DNA from: an uncultured Saprospiraceae bacterium
GTDB taxonomy: Bacteria > Bacteroidota > Bacteroidia > Chitinophagales > Saprospiraceae
DNA: 64,000 nt
Assembly: GCA_937872385.1 (NCBI GenBank)
Contig: CALMSO010000061.1
Span: 1 to 64,000, forward strand
Direction: 5' to 3'
Position 1 is the stretch's first letter; each line of letters starts with the position of its first letter. Both the position numbers and the translations under genes were made by a program. Below are positions 26,567 through 34,590 of the stretch, piece after piece. Below the pieces are notes generated by a model. That model was not told the origin of the DNA. It saw only the letters and a program-made list of their open reading frames with translations, and searched no databases.

Positions 26567-27754
26567 TCAAATCAGTGTCCTATCTTTTATTCCAATATTT
26601 AATTTGATACGACGAATGGCTTCTTCAAAAATCGCGCCGTCGCTACATAAAGAAATTCGTAAGAACTCCTCCCCTTGCGAGCCAAAAATGCCACCCGGTG
26701 TAATAAAAACATTTACTTTGTATAATATTTCATCCGAGAGTTCATAGCCATTTTTATACTGACTTGGCACCTTTGCCCAAACAAACATGCCTACCTGCTC
26801 GGTCGAGTACGTACATTCTAACAAATCCAGCAGCTCAAATACCTTTTCCCGGCGCTCCCGATATACCGCATTGAGCGAGGCGTACCACTCCGGCGGGTTT
26901 TGCAGGGCGCGGGCTGCTGCCATTTGCGCAGGTTTGAACATCCCGGAGTCCATATTGCTCTTGAAACGCAGCACATCCTGTAGATATTCTTGCCGCCCGG
27001 CCAGCATCCCGATGCGCCAGCCAGCCATGTTGTGCGATTTGCTCAGCGAATTCAGTTCCAGCGCTACATCTTTAGCGCCGGGCACGCTCAGCAAGCTGTT
27101 GGGGCGCTCGTTGAGGATAAACGAATACGGATTGTCATTGCAAATCAGGATGTTATATTGTTTAGCAAAAGCCACTAATTCCATAAAAAAATGCACCGGC
27201 GCCTGCGTACCCGTGGGCATATGCGGATAATTCACCCACATAATTTTTACGCGGCTCAAATCTTGCTGTGCTAAAGCGTCGAGATCTGGTAGCCAACCAT
27301 TAAATGCATGTAATTCATAATCAATAGGTTGTGCCCCTGCCAGCGTTACAGCGGCGCGGTAGGTCGGGTAGCCAGGATTGGGCACCAGCGCGGCGTCGCC
27401 TGCTTCGAGGTAGGTCATGCAAATGTGCATAATGCCTTCCTTCGAGCCGATGAGCGGTAAGATTTCGCGGTTGGCATCGAGCGTCACATCAAACCAGGTC
27501 TGGTACCATTCGGCGAAAGCCTGGCGCAGCTCCGGTACACCCTGATAGCTCTGGTAGGCGTGGCTATTGCGTTCGCGGCTGTGCAGCAGCAGGGTGTCAA
27601 TGGTGTCCTGTGCGGGGGGCAGGTCGGGGCTGCCGATGCCGAGGTTGAGCACGTCTTTGCCGGCGGCGCGCATTTGGGCAATTTCACGCAGCTTTTGCGA
27701 AAAATAATATTCTTGGATGCTGTCGAGTCGTTTAGCGGTTTTGATATTTATCAT
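26567..27754 (-). CDS. Class I/II aminotransferase, probably aromatic amino acid transaminase
   Basis: The 395-residue product is a PLP-dependent fold-type I aminotransferase. K239 in LNSLSKSHNMAGWRIGM is the expected Schiff-base lysine. Other landmarks are GIGSPDLPP, LIGSKEGI, NPGYPTYR and NDNPYSF. The position between pheA and tyrA suggests it transaminates phenylpyruvate and hydroxyphenylpyruvate to Phe and Tyr. The family also includes diaminopimelate and aspartate aminotransferases, so the specificity is inferred from context. Confidence 0.88.
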   Translation of the reverse strand: MINIKTAKRLDSIQEYYFSQKLREIAQMRAAGKDVLNLGIGSPDLPPAQDTIDTLLLHSRERNSHAYQSYQGVPELRQAFAEWYQTWFDVTLDANREILPLIGSKEGIMHICMTYLEAGDAALVPNPGYPTYRAAVTLAGAQPIDYELHAFNGWLPDLDALAQQDLSRVKIMWVNYPHMPTGTQAPVHFFMELVAFAKQYNILICNDNPYSFILNERPNSLLSVPGAKDVALELNSLSKSHNMAGWRIGMLAGRQEYLQDVLRFKSNMDSGMFKPAQMAAARALQNPPEWYASLNAVYRERREKVFELLDLLECTYSTEQVGMFVWAKVPSQYKNGYELSDEILYKVNVFITPGGIFGSQGEEFLRISLCSDGAIFEEAIRRIKLNIGIKDRTLI

Positions 27755-27804
27755 GATATTAATGGTGTAACGTTGTAATGGTTTAGGGTGTAATGGTGTA
27801 AAGT

Positions 27805-28188
27805 TTAGCTGATGTCGGTAATGGAAATAATTTTATCATCTTGGAATTGAAAAACAGATTTACCTTGCAAGGCTAAGGTATCGCCTTTTTTCATGCCATT
27901 CGGCAAATCTGTTGCCAGAACTGCCTGATAATCAATGTCAATGGTGATGTTATTGTCATTGAAAATAAGATTTGTAATGCGCTGCTCCCGCGTTTGAAAA
28001 AACTGTTTTGCCTGCTCTGCCTGCTGCCGGAAAGCCGCTATGCCATTTATCTGAATATTTACTTCTCCATTGGAAATGTTTTTAAACTCAATGGCTTTGT
28101 GTAAATGTTCGAGCATAGCATCCACATCAAAATTATTATACGCCTTGATATATTGCTCGATGTAATATTGTTGTAATTGTGGCTCCAT
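27805..28188 (-). CDS. Cytoplasmic NTF2-like (SnoaL) protein inside the aromatic operon
   Basis: The start is set at ATG 28188 (MEPQLQQYYIEQYIKAYNNF); ATG at 28197 overlaps the end of pheA and is also possible. The product of about 127 residues has the SnoaL-like pattern: YIKAYNNFDVDAMLEHLH, then FKNISNGEV and a C-terminal FQDDKIISITDIS. There is no signal peptide. Its start is fused to the pheA stop, so translation is probably coupled. A role in Phe/Tyr metabolism is suggested by position only. Confidence 0.78.
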   Translation of the reverse strand: MEPQLQQYYIEQYIKAYNNFDVDAMLEHLHKAIEFKNISNGEVNIQINGIAAFRQQAEQAKQFFQTREQRITNLIFNDNNITIDIDYQAVLATDLPNGMKKGDTLALQGKSVFQFQDDKIISITDIS

Positions 28189-28189
28189 A

Positions 28190-29083
28190 TTAATCATAAT
28201 GTTTACCTTGTTGATAAATGCCCAGCACACGCAAATCGTGCGTAATAGGTCGAATAGCCTCAATGGCTTGCTCGTAGGTCAGGTCGTCTCCGTCCATCAC
28301 GAAATCGAGAAAAAAGCGATACTCCCAGGGTTTGCCCACGATGGGGGCCGACTGGATTTTGGTCAGATTGGCGTGGTACGCTGCCAGCACCGCCAGCACC
28401 TTGTGCAAACTACCCACAGTGTGGTCCACGGCAAAACAAAGCGAAACCTTGTTGGCATCGTGCGGCAGCAGCCCGTAGCCCATGGGTTCTAAGATCAAGA
28501 AGCGCGTGTAGTTCTGTTTATTGGTTTCGATGCTTTCTCGGAGTATGTCCAAACCATACATTTCGGCGGCCAAGCTACTGGCAATAGCTCCGGTGTGCAA
28601 TAGGTGGCGTTCGCGCACCTGGCGGGCGCTGAGGGCCGTGTCTTCGGTTTCTACCAGCCGGATGTGCGGATATTGCCGAAAAAATTCGCGGCACTGCTCA
28701 ATGGCCATCGGGTGCGAGTGCACCTCGCGCAGGTCTTCGATGCCTTGCCCAGGTAGGGCCAGCAGGTTTTGCTTGATGCGCAAAAATACTTCGCCTACAA
28801 TGTGGAGCCGGGAATTGTAAATCAAGGCATAATTGAACAGAATGGCACCGGCTAAGGTGTTTTCGATAGCCATAATGGCCACGTCAGTGTCTCGTTGTTG
28901 TTCTGTTTTGTCCACCATTTCGGCGAAAGTAAGGGCTGGTATAATGCGGAGCGCCCGCCCACTGAACCAGTGCTTGGCCGCGATTTCGTGGAAGGCCCCC
29001 GCGCCGCCCTGAATACACACGCGAAGGGCCGATGGCGCGTTGTCATCGTGAAGGTCTTGTTCGGTCGCCTCTGTTTGTAACAT
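28190..29083 (-). CDS. pheA: Prephenate dehydratase with ACT domain
   Basis: The enzyme turns prephenate into phenylpyruvate. The start is placed at ATG 29083 (MLQTEATEQ), which lies after the second leader terminator; an in-frame ATG at 29119 falls inside that terminator and is unlikely. Residues about 20-205 are the dehydratase domain: QGGAGAFHEIAAKHWF, then MAIENTLAGAI, HSHPMAIEQC, and TGAIASSLAAEMYGL, ending QNYTRFLIL. Residues about 215-295 are an ACT domain for phenylalanine feedback (SLHKVLAVLAAYHANLTKIQ, then PWEYRFFLDF). It is the first enzyme gene of the operon and lies behind two tandem Phe/Tyr attenuators. Confidence 0.95.
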   Translation of the reverse strand: MLQTEATEQDLHDDNAPSALRVCIQGGAGAFHEIAAKHWFSGRALRIIPALTFAEMVDKTEQQRDTDVAIMAIENTLAGAILFNYALIYNSRLHIVGEVFLRIKQNLLALPGQGIEDLREVHSHPMAIEQCREFFRQYPHIRLVETEDTALSARQVRERHLLHTGAIASSLAAEMYGLDILRESIETNKQNYTRFLILEPMGYGLLPHDANKVSLCFAVDHTVGSLHKVLAVLAAYHANLTKIQSAPIVGKPWEYRFFLDFVMDGDDLTYEQAIEAIRPITHDLRVLGIYQQGKHYD

Positions 29084-29117
29084 ATAGTTGCGTTTTTTAA
29101 ACCTGACAGATTCTAAC

Positions 29118-29144
29118 AAAAAAATCCCGTCGGAGCGGGACTTT
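29118..29144 (-). terminator. Attenuator 2 terminator in the pheA leader
   Basis: On the minus strand the sequence is AAGTCCCG, loop CTCCGA, CGGGATT, then a T run (complement of 29118-29124). The stem has CCCG/CGGG at its core, extended by T-A, G-U and A-U pairs. It ends 35 bases before the pheA start. The GUCCC of its 5' arm can instead pair with GGGAC in leader 2, with two further stems inside (CUGU/ACAG and GAUUUUU/AAAAAUC), giving an antiterminator. Confidence 0.88.
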
Positions 29145-29171
29145 CTGTAGCGAGATTTTTATCGAAAAAAA

Positions 29172-29255
29172 TCAACAACAGTGCGTCCCTTTATGCTGAG
29201 CATAAAAGTAAAAACGGGTGTAAAAATATCGCTGCGTTTGGTTAGGTTTCATCAT
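29172..29255 (-). CDS. Leader peptide 2 of the pheA operon (Phe/Tyr-rich)
   Basis: A 27-codon ORF starts ATG ATG AAA and ends TGA. Residues 10-18 read YFYTRFYFY: seven of nine codons are Phe or Tyr. It ends shortly before the second terminator. Such a run of the end-product amino acids upstream of a terminator is the hallmark of ribosome-mediated attenuation. When charged tRNA-Phe or tRNA-Tyr is scarce, the ribosome would stall on these codons and leave the downstream GGGAC free to pair with the terminator's GUCCC. The peptide itself needs no function. Confidence 0.85.
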   Translation of the reverse strand: MMKPNQTQRYFYTRFYFYAQHKGTHCC

Positions 29256-29283
29256 TACAAGGGTTTAAGCAAGTTGTAAAAAC

Positions 29284-29309
29284 AAAAAAGCCCCGCCTGA
29301 ACGGGACTT
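29284..29309 (-). terminator. Attenuator 1 terminator in the pheA leader
   Basis: On the minus strand the sequence is AAGTCCCG, loop TTCAGG, CGGGGCTT, then a T run (complement of 29284-29289). The 5' arm AAGTCCCG is identical to that of attenuator 2 while the loop differs. An antiterminator spanning 29303-29355 can form instead: GGGAC/GUCCC, CC/GG, GAUUU/AAAUC and an inner UUCAA/UUGAA. Confidence 0.88.
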
Positions 29310-29356
29310 CCTGATTTTATCTTTCAACGCTTTTGAACAGCAAATCGGTCGTCCCT

Positions 29357-29419
29357 TTATGATCGAGCATAAAAGTAAAAACCGAAATAAAAAGCAGCTG
29401 CATTCAAGTGCGCATTCAT
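29357..29419 (-). CDS. Leader peptide 1 of the pheA operon (Phe/Tyr-rich)
   Basis: A 20-codon ORF encodes MNAHLNAAAFYFGFYFYARS and ends TAA. Residues 10-17 hold seven Phe/Tyr codons broken only by one glycine. The stop codon comes one base before the GGGAC that forms the 5' side of antiterminator 1, so a ribosome reaching the stop would cover it and let terminator 1 form. The ORF starts about 15 bases after the predicted transcription start. Confidence 0.85.
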   Translation of the reverse strand: MNAHLNAAAFYFGFYFYARS

Positions 29420-29440
29420 GTCGAATTATTTAATTAGTTG

Positions 29441-29471
29441 CAAATGTAACTATCTATTCGTTCTGTTGCAA
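29441..29471 (-). promoter_or_regulatory. Promoter of the pheA operon leader
   Basis: On the minus strand, TTG (complement of 29469-29471), 20 bases, then TACATTTG (complement of 29441-29448) match the Bacteroidota consensus TTG-N17-23-TAnnTTTG exactly. Transcription should start near 29434, 15 bases before leader peptide 1. The rest of 29472-29613 is AT-rich 3' flank of the sugar dehydrogenase gene. Confidence 0.8.
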
Positions 29472-29613
29472 GCGTGAAGCTACACTTTTTTTGTAAAAAA
29501 AATGCCCATGATGCCATTATTGCCAAATATAAGTTTTTTTATTAAAATATGAAAGTCTGATTTTCAGTATTTTAAAATTAAGAAATGCCTTAATTCAAAC
29601 AATTGGCAACGCC

Positions 29614-31038
29614 CTAATTTTTTTGCACCTTCCGAATCAGGGTTTTGGGCCCGTGCTGTATCTGCAAATAATAAGTGCCCGCCGGGAAGCCGCCCAGGGA
29701 AATTTCGTGTACTAATTTTCGGGGCCCGATGCGCTCTTCCGTATTGCGCAGGATGCGGCCGTAGGCGTCGAAGAGGCGCAGTTGGTAAAGTCCGGGCTTT
29801 TCTACCTCCATTTCAATACGAATAGAATTGTCTGTAGGATTGGGCGCGATGACTAACTTTTTCACCGGCAGCGTTTCACTCGTAGCCGTGGCTATATTGG
29901 CATCGGTCAGCCGGAAAATTTTCCCGGAGTTCAGCCCTGCAAGGTACAATTCGCCAGTATGGTCTTCGCCAAAAGCGACAAAATCAAAAGTGCCGGCGTT
30001 GAGCCATTCCGTGTTGATCCAACTGTCTTCGCCCTCGGGGCGGAGCGACCAAACGCGGCCCGAGCAGTAATCCGCATAGAAATAACGCCCTGCAAAAGCC
30101 GGATACCGGCTACCCCGATACACATATCCGCCCGTGACCGAGCAGCCCATGCCGTTGGGCCCCTGATTGGGATACACCAATACCGGGAAAGTAAAGTTTT
30201 CTGGGGGCGCGCAGCCAGCCGTATTGAAAGTTGCATTACCTTCGTAGCAGCGCCAGCCATAGTTTTCGCCGCCCTTGCTGTTGGCGGGTTGTATATTGAT
30301 TTCTTCCCATGAGTTTTGCCCAACGTCGGCTATCCACATATCGCCGGTAAGGCGGTCGAAGCTGAAGCGCCAAGGGTTGCGCAGCCCGATTGCCCAGATT
30401 TCGTCACGCGTTGTAGCATCATTTACAAAAGGATTATCTTCCGGAATGGCGTAGGGCGTGCCATTGTCCACATCAATGCGGAGCATTTTGCCCAGTAGAG
30501 ATTGCCGATTTTGCGAGCGGTTGCCGGGGTCGCCTCCGGAGCCGCCGTCGCCGGTAGGAATGTAGAGGTAGCCATCGGGTCCAAAAGCGATGTCGCCGGC
30601 ATTATGATTGGAAAAAGGCTGCTCAATTTCCAGTAGTATTTGCTCGCTGTTGGGATCGGCCTCGTCCGGGTTATTAGCATTGACGCGAAAGCGGGAAATA
30701 CGAGTGCGGCCGCCATTATTGGTAGTATAGTTGACAAAAAACCAGCCATTGTCTTTATATTGCGGATGAAAGGCCAGCCCCAGCAAGCCGCGTTCACTCT
30801 CGGCAGAGCGCACCCGCGTTATGATGTCGAGAAATGGCTTGGTTTGCGCTTGGCCATCGCTATTGAGGATGCGAATAACGCCGCGTTTTTCTACAACGAA
30901 AAGGCGCTCGTCGCCGGCGTTGCTGATGCTCACCGGGCGATTAAAGCCAGTGGCAAATTCTTCGAGCCGAAGGTCAGGCTGAGCGTATAAATTGTTGATT
31001 ATGAGCGTAGTGAACAAGGCTATGAGTAGTCGTGTCAT
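29614..31038 (-). CDS. T9SS-secreted PQQ-dependent sugar dehydrogenase family protein
   Basis: The start is set at ATG 31038 (MTRLLIALFTTLIINNLYAQ, a signal peptide); an earlier ATG at 31110 adds an implausible basic extension. Residues about 22-380 form the six-bladed GSDH propeller: GFNRPVSI, ESERGLLGLAFHPQY, HNAGDIAFGPDGYLYIPTGD, AIGLRNPWRFSFD, and DVGQNSWEEIN. Residues about 395-474 are a T9SS type A sorting domain (VIAPNPTDNSIRIEMEV to KVQKN). These enzymes oxidise aldose sugars with PQQ at the cell surface, but many Bacteroidota homologues are untested. It is divergent from the HD-domain gene. Confidence 0.9.
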   Translation of the reverse strand: MTRLLIALFTTLIINNLYAQPDLRLEEFATGFNRPVSISNAGDERLFVVEKRGVIRILNSDGQAQTKPFLDIITRVRSAESERGLLGLAFHPQYKDNGWFFVNYTTNNGGRTRISRFRVNANNPDEADPNSEQILLEIEQPFSNHNAGDIAFGPDGYLYIPTGDGGSGGDPGNRSQNRQSLLGKMLRIDVDNGTPYAIPEDNPFVNDATTRDEIWAIGLRNPWRFSFDRLTGDMWIADVGQNSWEEINIQPANSKGGENYGWRCYEGNATFNTAGCAPPENFTFPVLVYPNQGPNGMGCSVTGGYVYRGSRYPAFAGRYFYADYCSGRVWSLRPEGEDSWINTEWLNAGTFDFVAFGEDHTGELYLAGLNSGKIFRLTDANIATATSETLPVKKLVIAPNPTDNSIRIEMEVEKPGLYQLRLFDAYGRILRNTEERIGPRKLVHEISLGGFPAGTYYLQIQHGPKTLIRKVQKN

Positions 31039-31161
31039 AAGGCTTTTTTTAGTTTTTGAATTTGTATAATGGTGCAAACGCTTTACTTTGCCAGTACATG
31101 TATGCTGCAAAACGTTGCGTTGTACAGTATTTTCAATAAAATAACAACCGAATCGCAGGAA

Positions 31162-31710
31162 ATGTTAACGAAAGAATCTGCTTATCAAATATTGTACGAA
31201 ATGACCGAGTCGCCCTCTTTATTGCGGCACGCCCGCAGCGTTTCAATTGTCATGGAGGCCTTGGCCCGGCATTTCGGGGAAAACGAGGAACAATATGCCA
31301 TCACTGGGCTGCTGCACGATGCCGATTACGAAAAATACCCCGACCAGCACCCTGCGGTAGTGGTGGCCCGCCTCGAAGCGCTTGGCGAAACGGCCATTGC
31401 GCACGCTATCAAAGGACATTATACGCGCTGGAACGTGCCGCGCCAGTCGCTGCTGGACAAGTGTATTGTGGCTGCCGACGAGCTTACCGGTTTTATCGTT
31501 GCGGCAGCGCTTATCCGACCGGGGCGCTTGGAGGGCATGGACGCCCGCTCGGTGCTAAAAAAATTGAAAACCAAAAATTTTGCCGCTACCGTTGACCGGG
31601 AGGAGGTGCAAAAAGGTGCCGATTTACTGGGCTGGCCACTGCCGGAGCTAATTGAATTTATCATTCCTGTACTGCACGCGCACCGCGAAGCATTAGAGCT
31701 GACGGGTTGA
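31162..31710 (+). CDS. HD-domain (HDIG-type) hydrolase-like protein
   Basis: The start is set at ATG 31162 (MLTKESAYQILYEM); the longer frame from 31069 would overlap the promoter region of the divergent sugar dehydrogenase. The 182-residue product has an HD motif: RHARSVSIVMEALA supplies the first histidine and GLLHDADYEKYPDQHP the HD pair. HD proteins hydrolyse phosphate esters of nucleotides, and HDIG-named relatives of this size are common and uncharacterised. A terminator lies about 130 bases downstream. Confidence 0.85.
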   Translation: MLTKESAYQILYEMTESPSLLRHARSVSIVMEALARHFGENEEQYAITGLLHDADYEKYPDQHPAVVVARLEALGETAIAHAIKGHYTRWNVPRQSLLDKCIVAADELTGFIVAAALIRPGRLEGMDARSVLKKLKTKNFAATVDREEVQKGADLLGWPLPELIEFIIPVLHAHREALELTG

Positions 31711-31838
31711 TTGGACTGTTTCACAAAAGAAATTTCAATTTTTTTGCAAAAAAATGGACTGCCTGGGCAACGTTTTGCATACTCAAGGTATCTACCCAAT
31801 ATAGACTTGATAATACACCATGTTTTCCTTCATATAGC

Positions 31839-31876
31839 AAAGTCGCTGGTCTCCGGAATTAGCGACTTTCTTTTTT
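31839..31876 (+). terminator. Intrinsic terminator downstream of the HD-domain gene
   Basis: AAAGTCGCT (31839-31847) and AGCGACTTT (31861-31869) form a perfect 9-bp stem with a 13-base loop, followed by CTTTTTT. It lies 129 bases after the stop of the HD gene. The remainder of 31711-32024 is AT-rich and shows no gene. Confidence 0.85.
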
Positions 31877-32024
31877 CCTGCCAATAATTTTTTTACAACA
31901 GATAGGGGAGCTGCTGCCGCTTTCGCATCCTGTTTCTGAAATTATATCACCCGAAAAAATACCCCACATGCGTGAATATTACACGATTTGAAACCGTGTT
32001 TTATTAACCAATTAGAAAACAATT

Positions 32025-32831
32025 ATGCAAAAATCACCCGTTTTCACCATCATCACTGGCGCCAGTCAGGGGCTGGGCAGCGTATTGGCTATTGAATGTG
32101 CTCGTCGCGGCCGACACCTTATTTTGCTGGCTTTGCCCGATGAAGGGCTTCCCGACCTGGCTGCTCGACTTACCGCCGATTATGGCATCCAAGCCTTTTA
32201 TTATGAGACCAATCTTGCACACGAAGGCACCCCGCAGGCTTTTTACGAGTGGGTTATCGAGCAGAATCTGCCGGTGTGTACCCTCATCAACAATGCTGGC
32301 ATCGGCGGCACCTTGCGCTTTACACAGGCTACACCCGCGTATTTGGACAACATCATTCTGCTGAACATCCGCGCCCTGGCCTTGCTTACCCGCTTGTTTG
32401 TGCCTTTATTGCAAATGCAACCGACGGCTCATATTCTCAATATTTCAAGTATGGCTGCCTTCAGTCCCATTCCTTTCAAGACGGTGTATCCGGCATCCAA
32501 AGCCTTTGTCTATTCCTTTTCGATGGGCTTACGCGAAGAATTGCGCGATAGCTCGGTGCGCGTAAGTGTACTGCATCCTGGGCCAATGGCCACCACCGCC
32601 GATAACACAGCGCGCATCCAACGGCATAGTGCTTTGGCTCAACACAGTGCCTTGTCGGTAGAACAAGTAGCCGCAACTGCACTCAAGGGCATGGAGCAAG
32701 GTAAGGGACTTATAATTCCTGGCTGGCTCAACAAGATCAGCTATCGTCTGATGGGCATGGTGCCGCACAACTTGCAAGTACCGATTCTAAGGCGCATCTT
32801 TACCAAAGAATTACCTCTGTACCATGTATAA
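32025..32831 (+). CDS. Classical short-chain dehydrogenase/reductase, copy 2
   Basis: The 268-residue product has TGASQGLG near residue 10, NNAGIGG near residue 91 and serine plus YPASK as catalytic residues. It belongs to the SDR branch that includes DltE-like and ketoacyl-reductase-like oxidoreductases; the substrate is unknown. Its last 8 bases overlap the start of the epimerase gene, so the two are translationally coupled. The paralogous pair at 14400-16203 has the genes in the opposite order. Confidence 0.88.
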   Translation: MQKSPVFTIITGASQGLGSVLAIECARRGRHLILLALPDEGLPDLAARLTADYGIQAFYYETNLAHEGTPQAFYEWVIEQNLPVCTLINNAGIGGTLRFTQATPAYLDNIILLNIRALALLTRLFVPLLQMQPTAHILNISSMAAFSPIPFKTVYPASKAFVYSFSMGLREELRDSSVRVSVLHPGPMATTADNTARIQRHSALAQHSALSVEQVAATALKGMEQGKGLIIPGWLNKISYRLMGMVPHNLQVPILRRIFTKELPLYHV

Positions 32832-33816
32832 GAATCGAATATTGGTAACCGGTGCAACCGGGCTGTTGGGCAGCAATGTCGTCGCCATGCTCAATCGGCG
32901 CGGCTACCGCGTGCGTGTGCTCCTACGAAGCTCCAGCAGCACCATAGCCTTGCAGGGCTTGGAGTACGAATCGCATTACGGCGATATTACTGACGCAGCA
33001 TCGGTGTGCGCAGCGGCGCAGGGCTGCGTGGCTATTATTCATGCAGCAGCCAACACCACCCAATGGGGTGCGAATATGCAAGCCCATGATGCCGTGAATG
33101 TGGTTGGTACTCGTAATGTAATAACCGCCTGCAAGCAAGCATCGGTCGAGCGATTGATTCACGTCAGTACGGCGAATACCTTCCCGCCGGGCAGCCTGCA
33201 ACAACCGGGTGATGAATCTGGCGTGTTTGCGCATGGACCGGCTCCCTCGCGGTATATCGAGACCAAACGCCAAGCAGAAGCATTAGTGCTCGAAGCAGTA
33301 CAAACCGAAGGGCTCCCTGCCATTATTGTCAATCCGACTTTTATCATTGGTGCCCGCGACGCCCAGCCCAGCAGTGGCAAAATGATTTTGCATTATTTGC
33401 GCGCGCCGGTAGTGCTTTGCCCGCCAGGCGGCAAGAATTTTGTACCCGTAGAAGACGCGGCCACCGCTATCGTCAATGCACTCCAATCGGGGCATTACGG
33501 TGAGCGCTACTTACTGGCGAGCGAGAATTTGAGCTATCGGGATTTCTTTCGGCTGGTAGGAGAAGCCACGGAGCGCCGCCGGCGGATAGTACCGCTTTCG
33601 CCTTGGCTGCTGAAAAGTGCCGGACGACTCGGCGACCTCGCGCAACAATTTGCACGCGACCCATTGCCGCTCAATTTTACCAATGCTACCCTGCTAACGA
33701 TTGACAATTATTACACCGCTGCCAAAGCAATAACCGAACTCGATATGCCACAAACCGACCTTTCGGATGCCATTCAAACGGCTTTCCGCTGGTTTGTACA
33801 ATACGACTATCTGTAA
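32824..33816 (+). CDS. NAD-dependent epimerase/dehydratase (extended SDR), copy 2
   Basis: The 330-residue product carries TGATGLLGSN near residue 8, a catalytic YIETK, and the NPTFIIGARDAQPSSGK segment. It is related along its whole length to the protein at 14400-15389. Its start ATG overlaps the stop of the preceding SDR gene (ATGTATAA). Extended SDRs of this kind reduce or epimerise nucleotide sugars, sterols or flavonoid-like compounds; nothing here fixes which. Confidence 0.88.
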   Translation: MYKNRILVTGATGLLGSNVVAMLNRRGYRVRVLLRSSSSTIALQGLEYESHYGDITDAASVCAAAQGCVAIIHAAANTTQWGANMQAHDAVNVVGTRNVITACKQASVERLIHVSTANTFPPGSLQQPGDESGVFAHGPAPSRYIETKRQAEALVLEAVQTEGLPAIIVNPTFIIGARDAQPSSGKMILHYLRAPVVLCPPGGKNFVPVEDAATAIVNALQSGHYGERYLLASENLSYRDFFRLVGEATERRRRIVPLSPWLLKSAGRLGDLAQQFARDPLPLNFTNATLLTIDNYYTAAKAITELDMPQTDLSDAIQTAFRWFVQYDYL

Positions 33817-33980
33817 CGGAAGAGGGGGTTTTTATTTACTCAAGTTTATAATATCATTACATCATGTTGATTATGATGCTTTTTCTGGCTATCCGGAAAA
33901 TACGGCGGCGGTATGCACGTGCGTAAAAACATTATTACATTTCATAACCTATTTCTTGATTTTTTTTAAAAAAATCCATT

Positions 33981-34577
33981 ATGAAAAATATCCTATTAGC
34001 GTTTATGTACATCATAACGGCTACCTGCCTGTGCGCCCAGTCGGCCCAATACGACATCTACGTTGGCAAGCGGCATACCGGTACGCTCGAAGTTACTATC
34101 CATACCGATGGAGGGGGCGACAGCAAAATTCAGCTCACTGCTCACTCCGCTGTTCTACTGATGAATATTTATACTTTTACCTCGGCAGAATATCGGAATG
34201 GACAACTCCGCAGCTCCATCAGCGAGCAAAAACTCAATGGCAAATTGCGTGAGCGCATGCGCATCCATTTGCAGGAAGGGCACTATCACATGCAAGCGGG
34301 GCAAGAAATGCGCAGCCATCAAGGGGCAATCACTTGGAGCGTAGCCATGCTGTACCAGCGCGAACCAAAGGGTATCAAACAAGTATTTTCGGAACGTTTC
34401 GGGGTGTACTGTAACCTGAAAGAGGTAGCGCCGCATCACTACGAACTGCTCATGCCCGATGGCAAAACCACGCACTATAGCTATCGCAATGGCGTATGTG
34501 CCGAGGTACAATCCGCGCATACCATGGGTAGCATACGCATGGTGCGCATTGACACGCCAGCAATGGCGCGCAAGTAA
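33981..34577 (+). CDS. Exported DUF6134-like protein
   Basis: The 198-residue product has a signal peptide (MKNILLAFMYIITATCLCAQ) and a single beta-rich domain: YDIYVGKRHTGTLEVTI, then HYHMQAGQEMR and ITWSVAMLYQREP. It resembles the DUF6134 family, found in Bacteroidota and Proteobacteria periplasms with no known function. It follows the SDR/epimerase pair by 165 bases on the same strand and could be a distal member of that transcript. Confidence 0.7.
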   Translation: MKNILLAFMYIITATCLCAQSAQYDIYVGKRHTGTLEVTIHTDGGGDSKIQLTAHSAVLLMNIYTFTSAEYRNGQLRSSISEQKLNGKLRERMRIHLQEGHYHMQAGQEMRSHQGAITWSVAMLYQREPKGIKQVFSERFGVYCNLKEVAPHHYELLMPDGKTTHYSYRNGVCAEVQSAHTMGSIRMVRIDTPAMARK

Positions 34578-34590
34578 GCTGCTTTTGAGC

